A stretch of 5,473 nt of DNA from Cyclobacteriaceae bacterium (GTDB taxonomy: Bacteria; Bacteroidota; Bacteroidia; Cytophagales; Cyclobacteriaceae): NCBI GenBank assembly GCA_026994125.1, contig JALWRJ010000278.1, forward strand, positions 1 to 5,473, read 5' to 3'. A program made the translations under genes and the position numbers. Shown piece by piece: positions 1 to 4,427 of this stretch; within the stretch, counting starts at the first letter, position 1, and every line of letters starts with the position of its first letter. Below the pieces are notes generated by a model. That model was not told the origin of the DNA, searched no databases, and saw only the letters and a program-made list of their open reading frames with translations.

Positions 1-2
1 AA

Positions 3-728
3 GTAAGCTTTACTTATCCTGAATCGGGCATTACAGCCATCCACGATTTTAGCATTAAAGTGGCGGCCGGAGACTCATTGGCCATCATTGGTACAACAGG
101 TTCGGGCAAAAGCACTTTGGCGAACCTACTTACCCGTATGTTCGATACTACTGCGGGCGATATACGAATTGATGGGATTTCGATTAAAGATTACAACCCG
201 GCCTGGTTGCGTTCGCAAATTGGCTATGTGCCTCAAGAGGTATTTTTATTTTCGGATACCATCACCAATAATATTGCTTTTGGGCGTAAAAGCATAGATG
301 TAGAGGCTGTACACCAGGCCGCTAAAGATGCCGATTTGTATGACAACCTGATGGCTTTTCCTAAAAAATTTGATACCGTATTAGGGGAGCGGGGTATCAC
401 CTTATCGGGCGGGCAAAAACAGCGGGTATCCATAGCCCGGGCTATAGCTCGCAACCCTAAAATTTTAATTTTGGATGATGCCCTGTCAGCAGTAGATACC
501 AAAACCGAGCATATTATACTGCATAGTATGAAACGGATTATGCAAGGCCGTACATCCATAATAATTAGCCACCGGGTTTCCAGTGCTAAGCTGGCTAATA
601 CCATTGTAGTGCTAAGCGAAGGTAAAATACTTGAACAAGGCACTCACGATGAATTAATTGCCATGGAAGGTGTTTACAAAGATTTGTACGAAAAACAGTT
701 ACAATCGGACGAGATTTTGGAAAGGTAG
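3..728 (+). CDS. ABC exporter half-transporter, ATP-binding C-terminal part (5' truncated by window edge)
   Basis: The frame is open to the left edge (first full codon at 3), so the GTG at 60 is an internal valine and the real start lies outside. The visible 241 residues are one nucleotide-binding domain of a type IV (MdlB/MsbA-like) exporter, which in this family follows a six-helix membrane domain and powers efflux of drugs, lipids or peptides across the inner membrane. Seen in order: A-loop Tyr in VSFTYP (visible residue 5), Walker A GTTGSGKST (30-38), Q-loop Gln in YVPQE (78), signature LSGGQ (134-138), Walker B ILILDD (154-159), D-loop SAVD (162-165) and switch His in ISHR (190). The residue after the Walker B Asp is Asp (codon 477-479), not the usual catalytic Glu. 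That is typical of the degenerate half of heterodimeric exporters such as MdlA or BmrC, so a partner may lie upstream; substrate cannot be told. The stop at 726-728 is 4 bases from the convergent oxyR stop. Confidence 0.95.
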   Translation, partial: VSFTYPESGITAIHDFSIKVAAGDSLAIIGTTGSGKSTLANLLTRMFDTTAGDIRIDGISIKDYNPAWLRSQIGYVPQEVFLFSDTITNNIAFGRKSIDVEAVHQAAKDADLYDNLMAFPKKFDTVLGERGITLSGGQKQRVSIARAIARNPKILILDDALSAVDTKTEHIILHSMKRIMQGRTSIIISHRVSSAKLANTIVVLSEGKILEQGTHDELIAMEGVYKDLYEKQLQSDEILER

Positions 729-732
729 CACT

Positions 733-1665
733 TTATTTCCAACGAATAATTTTTTTAGATTTTTTACTACTAATATTATCGGGGATGGCAGCTTTAATAC
801 TATTATAAAGTGCTTCTATTGCTGCCTTTTTAACAAAGCTGGTATGCGCCACCAGGCTTACTTCGCGTACAGGTACAGGCGATGAGAAAGTGCGTATTTT
901 ATCTAGTTCTTTATCGGCCATATCGAGGGTAGCCAATTCAGGAAGCAAGGTTAACCCGTGGTGGTAATCAACAATTTTTTTGAGTGCTTCCAGCGAACCA
1001 CATTCAAATCTGAACTTTTCGGTTTCGCTTTTTCGAGGTTTGCAAATATTAAGCACCTGGTTTCTAAAGCAATGCCCTTCGTTTAGCACCCAAACGTCCT
1101 CGAGCTTAATATCGCCTGGGGCCACTTCTAATTTTTTAAATAACGGATGGTCAAACGAAAGGTATGCCACAAATTCTTCGTAAAACAACGGGTATTCTAG
1201 TAAGGTGCTATGCTCGGCTGGGGTTACTATTATGCCAACATCCAACTGGTTTTTCTCTATTTTTTCAATAATTTGCTCGGTAATCAGCTCTTGTACTTCT
1301 ACATTAATTTGTGGGTAGGTATCTATAAACGCTGTTATAAAAAGTGGAAGCAAATAGGGCGATAGGGTAGGGATGATGCCAATTTTTAATTCACCAGTTA
1401 AGTCCTCGCGCGCAGTATGAACACTTTCTTTTAGTTTTTTTGCTTCGTTTAGTACAACACGCGCCTGGTTAATTATTGCCTGTCCCAGTTGGGTGGGTGC
1501 TATGGGGTGCTGGCTTCGGTCAAAAATTTGTACCCCAAGTTGCTCCTCAAGCTTTTGTATTTGCATGCTAAGTGTGGGCTGGGTTACAAAACAAATTTTA
1601 GCGGCTTCGGCAAAATGGCGTTTGTCATCTACCGCTACTATGTACTCTAATTGTGTAAGGGTCAT
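733..1665 (-). CDS. oxyR: OxyR-type hydrogen-peroxide-sensing LysR transcriptional activator
   Basis: A 310-residue cytoplasmic LysR-type regulator: N-terminal winged helix-turn-helix (about 1-60, TLTQLEYIVAV, then FAEAAKICFVTQPTLSMQI), a linker helix, and a periplasmic-binding-protein-like sensor domain (about 90-296). It is called OxyR because the sensor contains GHCFRNQ...NIC, placing cysteines at residues 199 and 208, the same numbers as the peroxidatic and resolving cysteines of E. coli OxyR. Thr100, His198 and Arg201, which surround the reactive thiol in that protein, are also present. In the family H2O2 forms the 199-208 disulphide, and the oxidised tetramer activates catalase, peroxiredoxin and Dps genes. 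The ATG at 1663-1665 gives the standard LysR N-terminus, and a -7 box lies 26 bases upstream. The last dozen residues are a Lys-rich tail (SSKKSKKIIRWK). No peroxide-defence gene is adjacent, so its targets lie elsewhere. It converges on the ABC gene. Confidence 0.93.
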   Translation of the reverse strand: MTLTQLEYIVAVDDKRHFAEAAKICFVTQPTLSMQIQKLEEQLGVQIFDRSQHPIAPTQLGQAIINQARVVLNEAKKLKESVHTAREDLTGELKIGIIPTLSPYLLPLFITAFIDTYPQINVEVQELITEQIIEKIEKNQLDVGIIVTPAEHSTLLEYPLFYEEFVAYLSFDHPLFKKLEVAPGDIKLEDVWVLNEGHCFRNQVLNICKPRKSETEKFRFECGSLEALKKIVDYHHGLTLLPELATLDMADKELDKIRTFSSPVPVREVSLVAHTSFVKKAAIEALYNSIKAAIPDNISSKKSKKIIRWK

Positions 1666-1691
1666 GGTTTATACTTTTCTTATCTGCAACT

Positions 1692-1699
1692 CAAATGTA
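1692..1699 (-). promoter_or_regulatory. Bacteroidota -7 promoter box upstream of oxyR
   Basis: On the minus strand this reads TACATTTG, an exact match to the TAnnTTTG box used by the primary sigma factor of Bacteroidota. It ends 26 bases before the oxyR ATG, so transcription would start about 20 bases before the gene. I see no TTG or TTTG at the expected 17-23 base distance upstream; the nearest CAAA on the plus strand (1743-1746) is too far, so the -33 half is weak or activator-assisted. A short inverted repeat GCTT-GA-AAGC (1730-1739) lies upstream and could be part of an operator, but an arm of 4 bases is weak evidence. Confidence 0.45.
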
Positions 1700-1803
1700 C
1701 TAACCAGCCACCTACTTAGCCCGCTTTATGCTTGAAAGCTTACAAATAGGGTAAGAAAAATTTATTTTATTTGATTGTGAGGTAACTTAGCATTTTTGGC
1801 TCT

Positions 1804-1845
1804 GTTAAAAAACCAAAGGCTCCTAAGGAGCCTCCGGTTTTTAAC
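1804..1845 (-). terminator. Long hairpin terminator downstream of the YopX-family gene (potentially bidirectional)
   Basis: A perfect 7-bp GC-rich stem AGGCTCC/GGAGCCT (1817-1823 with 1827-1833, loop TAA) is extended, past a 2x2 internal loop, by an outer A/T stem of about ten pairs (GTTAAAAAACC at 1804-1814 with GGTTTTTAAC at 1836-1845, one bulged A). Read on the minus strand it ends in a run of six T, the form of an intrinsic terminator. It would end the transcript coming from 2310 and insulate the oxyR promoter at 1692-1699. On the plus strand it also ends in five T, so it could act both ways, although no plus-strand gene lies upstream. Confidence 0.75.
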
Positions 1846-1846
1846 C

Positions 1847-1918
1847 TAACCTATTTATATGAAGAACTCATACGAGTAAGACAACCAGACTTACTATAGG
1901 TTTAACGAAGCCGTTAAA
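1847..1918. other. Cluster of two further hairpins; candidate structured 3' UTR or small RNA
   Basis: Between the terminator and the YopX-family stop there are two more inverted repeats. AGTAAG/CTTACT (1875-1880 with 1890-1895, 9-base loop) is flanked by a possible outer pairing of TAACCTAT (1847-1854) with ATAGGTTTA (1896-1904). TTTAACG/CGTTAAA (1901-1907 with 1912-1918, tetraloop AAGC) is a perfect 7-bp hairpin ending 11 bases from the gene's stop codon. The outer pairing and the second hairpin share 1901-1904, so they exclude one another. On the minus strand this would be a structured 3' UTR. On the plus strand the last hairpin is followed by a U-rich stretch and could end a small RNA. No known RNA family was recognised, and no convincing ORF was found here. 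Confidence 0.35.
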
Positions 1919-1929
1919 TTATTATTTTA

Positions 1930-2310
1930 TCAGGGATTTAATAAGTTGGGGTTTTCAAATTCGTTTCCAATTACCTCGCAATTATTGGCTTCGGAACGGC
2001 CAAACGAACTAAGCGTCATCTGCCTTTCTACATCGGTATAGGCCCAACCACCCCGGTTATTATCCCATACTACGATGTACTTTTTAGTTTCCAGCTTAAT
2101 AATATCGCGCTGAAAAATATCAGTATTGTTTACATCTTTTTGGCCTGTAAACTGCATAATTTCCATGTCTTCATCTTTTACTCCGTCCATATCAGTATCG
2201 CTGTAAAACATAAACGAATGGCGTTCGGTTGAAAAAGATAAAGGCCCGGATTTATACATCCGTTGTTTTTTTTTGTTAAAGGCTCTAAATTTTAGTTCTA
2301 TATTAAGCAT
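1930..2310 (-). CDS. YopX-family protein, stand-alone
   Basis: A 126-residue soluble protein recognised as YopX-like (family named after a Bacillus phage SPbeta protein; common in phages and prophages, function not established). The family hallmarks are seen in order: KFRAF at 7-11, MQFTGQKD (52-59) then IFQRDIIKL (65-73), WDNNRGGWAY (82-91) and the C-terminal EVIGNEFENPNLL (112-124). The length fits a complete family member, and the KFRAF motif so near the N-terminus supports the ATG at 2308-2310 over the next Met (residue 18). Between the first two motifs is an acidic stretch, DTDMDGVKDED (38-48), resembling a DxDxDG calcium loop, which I do not associate with this family. No other phage genes are visible, so this is either a lone acquired gene or a chromosomal branch of the family. 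It has its own promoter almost touching the ATG and a strong terminator downstream. Confidence 0.8.
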   Translation of the reverse strand: MLNIELKFRAFNKKKQRMYKSGPLSFSTERHSFMFYSDTDMDGVKDEDMEIMQFTGQKDVNNTDIFQRDIIKLETKKYIVVWDNNRGGWAYTDVERQMTLSSFGRSEANNCEVIGNEFENPNLLNP

Positions 2311-2314
2311 GGCA

Positions 2315-2346
2315 CAAATCTACTACTATGTAAAATTATTTTGCAA
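2315..2346 (-). promoter_or_regulatory. Promoter of the YopX-family gene, likely giving a leaderless or near-leaderless mRNA
   Basis: On the minus strand a TTG (2344-2346) is followed after 21 bases by TAGATTTG (2315-2322), an exact TAnnTTTG box with spacing inside the Bacteroidota 17-23 range. Only four bases (2311-2314) separate the box from the ATG, so the expected start site, about 7 bases past the box, falls at or next to the start codon. The transcript would have almost no 5' UTR. The SdpI-like gene ends at 2403, leaving 92 bases between the genes, so read-through from that operon is also possible. Confidence 0.5.
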
Positions 2347-2402
2347 GCTAAAAAGGGTTCAATTCTGCCTGTATGCCACCCAAAGAAAGCGTTTAATCTA
2401 CC

Positions 2403-2762
2403 CTAGTTAAGCTTACCAAATTTGGCTTTGATGGCTTTTTCAACCGAAATAATCATGCCTGCTGTAGCAGCTAAGATAAGACCCAACCCTAGTATAACTG
2501 CTGCATTTTCGCTGAGCTTATATATCCAACCTATACAGGAGCAAGCGGCTAAAATAGCTCCCCATTTCATCATAACTTTAGCAGCATAAGTTTGAGAAAA
2601 ATCCCACCTTTCCTGGGTTAGCATGGAGGCTGCTGTGCGATATCCATACAGCCCGTTGATATGTTTGGGTGGAAATTTATGCATTAACCAGCCGGCCAAT
2701 ATAAAAACGCTTCCGGTGCTGGCCGGTATTAAAATGAGTGGGTTTGAAATAAATGCACTCAT
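2403..2762 (-). CDS. Short SdpI-family integral membrane protein
   Basis: A 119-residue membrane protein. Three hydrophobic segments are visible: about 9-28, 66-82 and 86-106. Between the first two lies the family signature INGLYGYRTAASM (35-47) followed by ERW (51-53), characteristic of the SdpI C-terminal domain. The namesake in Bacillus subtilis is a larger six-helix protein giving immunity to the SDP killing factor and acting as a signal transducer. Short single-domain forms like this are widespread and their role is not known, so immunity should not be assumed; no SdpC-like toxin is visible. The ATG at 2760-2762 lies 11 bases after the exchanger's stop codon, so the two genes are almost certainly co-transcribed and perhaps translationally coupled. 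The basic C-terminal tail (KAIKAKFGK) would face the cytoplasm if the positive-inside rule holds. Confidence 0.82.
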   Translation of the reverse strand: MSAFISNPLILIPASTGSVFILAGWLMHKFPPKHINGLYGYRTAASMLTQERWDFSQTYAAKVMMKWGAILAACSCIGWIYKLSENAAVILGLGLILAATAGMIISVEKAIKAKFGKLN

Positions 2763-2773
2763 AATTTGAATTT

Positions 2774-3850
2774 TTAGGCAAGTCCAATCATTTCTTTTAA
2801 TCCGGGCAAAGACCTAAAAATTTCCCAAACTACATATAAAATATAAAGCAAAATTAAAATAAAACCCAGGTTTTGAGTAAGTTTCCATTTACGCCAAATT
2901 AAAAAAAATAAAATGATGAGGATGGAACCAGACAACAGTCCTACCGATACATTAAGCCGAGCAGTATCAAAAATTATATTTTCATTTTGAATAAGGGTTT
3001 TAACAAACCAGGGGAAACCCAAGCCGATAAAAACATCGAAGATATTGCTTCCTATGGCATTGCTTACCGCCATACCCGCCCTGCCTTGTTTGGCTACAAT
3101 AACCGAAGATACCATGTCGGGAACCGAGGTGCCCACGGCTAAAACAGTAAGGGCAATTACTACCTCGGGGATATCAAGTATGTGTGAAATGCCGATAGCG
3201 CTTTCAACCAATACCCAACATAAAACGGCAATTAGGCTAATGGAAATACCAAAGGTAATCAGGTAGTGGTCAGAGGAAGGGAAGAACTTGGCCAAAATCC
3301 AGTCGAGCGGTTTAAAAATAGCCCTCCATCCTGTTTTTTCTTCATCTTCATCTTCTTCGGGGTCATCGTTTAACTCATCGTAATTAAACCATTTTTTCCA
3401 CATAAAAACAGCATACACATATACCCCATACAATAAAATCAGTATGGCGGCCTCCCAGGCTTCTACTCTGCCATTATAAAGTACATAATAAAGCCCTAAG
3501 ATGGCAATCGCATAAAATAGTAAATCGCGTACAACAGGTTGCCAGGCAATGGTAGAATTTTTAACCACCGCTGCAGCTCCTACAATTACCAACAAGTTAA
3601 ACAAGGCCGAGCCAACAATGGTACCTATGCCAATGGCTTCATGGCCACCGGGTTTTATTAGGGCAATAATTGCTACAAATAGTTCGGGGGCGCTAGAGCC
3701 TATGGCCATAAAGGTGGCTCCTGCCATATCGTGCGACATATTTAGCCGATGCGAAAGCTTATCCAGCGATACCACAAAGTACCGGTCGCTCACTTCGGCC
3801 AGCAGGTAAAAGGAAATAATTAATGCAAGAAGATAGCCAACTAAGAGCAT
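2774..3850 (-). CDS. Na+/Ca2+ exchanger of the CaCA family (K+-dependent-like motifs)
   Basis: A 358-residue inner-membrane cation/Ca2+ exchanger that in this family uses the Na+ (or H+) gradient to expel Ca2+. About ten membrane segments are visible in two inverted halves, each with an alpha-repeat: ATFMAIGSSAPE (45-56) with GSALFN (80-85), and LAVGTSVPD (237-245) with SNAIGSNIFD (263-272). Glu56 and Asp245 are the expected Ca2+ ligands, and Asp272 sits where K+-dependent NCKX exchangers have Asp and K+-independent mammalian NCX has Asn. The cytoplasmic loop between the halves (about 152-195) carries an acidic run, DDPEEDEDEE (162-171). The length exceeds the roughly 300 residues of the archaeal NCX_Mj, mainly through this loop and the C-terminal half. 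The ATG at 3848-3850 is the only plausible start: an in-frame stop lies a short way upstream. It is first in an operon with the SdpI-like gene. Ion selectivity cannot be fixed from sequence alone. Confidence 0.92.
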   Translation of the reverse strand: MLLVGYLLALIISFYLLAEVSDRYFVVSLDKLSHRLNMSHDMAGATFMAIGSSAPELFVAIIALIKPGGHEAIGIGTIVGSALFNLLVIVGAAAVVKNSTIAWQPVVRDLLFYAIAILGLYYVLYNGRVEAWEAAILILLYGVYVYAVFMWKKWFNYDELNDDPEEDEDEEKTGWRAIFKPLDWILAKFFPSSDHYLITFGISISLIAVLCWVLVESAIGISHILDIPEVVIALTVLAVGTSVPDMVSSVIVAKQGRAGMAVSNAIGSNIFDVFIGLGFPWFVKTLIQNENIIFDTARLNVSVGLLSGSILIILFFLIWRKWKLTQNLGFILILLYILYVVWEIFRSLPGLKEMIGLA

Positions 3851-4021
3851 AAATTTAAATGGTTGATATGGTTATGTTCAAGATGATTTCCTTAAAAATA
3901 AACCTCAAAGAAATAACATACTAGTCAAGAACTCAATAAAATTGCCAAATAGATTTTTAAGGGTTTTGGTTGGCTATGTGGTTTATCGCAAAAAAATACT
4001 ATTTGAGTGTTTGTTTATTCA

Positions 4022-4048
4022 TTGTTAAAACAAAAGGTAAACGGTTTA
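4022..4048. promoter_or_regulatory. Two adjacent short inverted repeats, possible operator for the DUF4286 promoter
   Basis: TTGTT-AA-AACAA (4022-4033) and TAAAC-G-GTTTA (4038-4048) each have perfect 5-base arms and lie four bases apart. They sit where the -33 region of the plus-strand promoter (box at 4062-4069) would be expected. In DNA this A/T-rich such repeats also arise by chance, so an operator role is only a suggestion. Confidence 0.22.
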
Positions 4049-4061
4049 TTTATACTATTTT

Positions 4062-4069
4062 TATTTTTG
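4062..4069 (+). promoter_or_regulatory. -7 promoter box for the DUF4286 gene
   Basis: TATTTTTG is an exact match to TAnnTTTG, 52 bases before the ATG at 4122, giving an expected 5' UTR of about 45 bases. No TTTG or TTG is present at the usual 17-23 base spacing upstream. The match lies in a T-rich run, which lowers its weight. Confidence 0.4.
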
Positions 4070-4121
4070 TTATTTACTTGCCTCTAAATCAAAGAGTTGT
4101 ATTATTAAAATATTTTATAAA

Positions 4122-4421
4122 ATGATTTTATATAACGTAACCGTTTCGGTAGAACCAGCCATTGCCTCTGCCTGGGTAGCCTGGATGAAAAGCCACCATA
4201 TTCCTGAAGTAATGGCTACCGGCATGTTCGAACGATTTCACTTTTTTAGAGTGCTTTTACAAAAGGACGAAACCGAAACTTATTCTGTTCAGTATTTTGC
4301 AAGTTCTATGGCTAAGCTGCAGCAGTACCAGGCTCAATTTGCGCAAAGATTGCAAGCCAGTCATCAAGCTAAGTTTGGCGACCGGGTAATGGCATTTAGA
4401 ACGGTATTGGAAGAGGTATAA
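4122..4421 (+). CDS. DUF4286 family protein
   Basis: A 99-residue soluble protein with the full DUF4286 pattern of Bacteroidota: ILYNVTVSVEP at the N-terminus (2-12), WVAWMKSHHIPEVMATGMF (18-36), a central YSVQYFASS (54-62), LQQYQ (66-70), and the C-terminal KFGDRVMAFRTVLEEV (84-99). The length is that of the complete family, and the start ATG falls exactly where the family begins. It has no signal peptide or membrane segment. The conserved pattern suggests a small alpha/beta fold of the dimeric ferredoxin-like kind, but this is an inference and no biochemical function is established. It stands alone on the plus strand, with its own -7 box upstream, and converges on the nucleoid-associated protein gene with 6 bases between stops and no clear terminator between them. 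Confidence 0.9.
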   Translation: MILYNVTVSVEPAIASAWVAWMKSHHIPEVMATGMFERFHFFRVLLQKDETETYSVQYFASSMAKLQQYQAQFAQRLQASHQAKFGDRVMAFRTVLEEV

Positions 4422-4427
4422 GCCCGG

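Larger units (their letters stand above)
3851..4121. other. Divergent intergenic region between the exchanger operon and the DUF4286 gene
   Basis: A very A/T-rich, 271-base region with no credible ORF and no RNA gene recognised. It must hold promoters for both directions. For the exchanger (minus strand) I find only one-mismatch candidates: TTTCTTTG at 3906-3913, with a TTG at 3934-3936 (20-base spacer), and TCTATTTG at 3946-3953. For the DUF4286 gene an exact box is listed separately. Confidence 0.6.

Noticed and set aside
60..62. GTG at 60 as the start of the ABC gene
   Set aside because: The frame is open upstream and encodes VSFTYP, the conserved A-loop region of the same domain, so the gene starts outside the window.
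233..643. 136-codon ORF on the minus strand opposite the ABC gene
   Set aside because: Antisense shadow of a clearly coding frame; the product resembles no family and is rich in Cys and Ser as expected for a shadow frame.
1859..1879. Six-codon ORF ATG...TAA on the plus strand in the oxyR/YopX intergenic region, with another frame open from 1863 into the YopX gene
   Set aside because: Too short to judge. The longer frame has no start codon and runs antisense into a real gene; joining the two needs unsupported frameshifts. Kept only as part of the structured-RNA question.
2403..2762. SDP toxin-immunity system around the SdpI-like gene
   Set aside because: No SdpC-like toxin, SdpA/SdpB maturation gene or ArsR-type SdpR regulator is visible; the partner is an ion exchanger.
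3045..3809. Two plus-strand ORFs (3045-3266 and 3549-3809) opposite the exchanger gene
   Set aside because: Shadows of the exchanger's conserved alpha-repeat coding regions, with no independent start context or recognisable domain.
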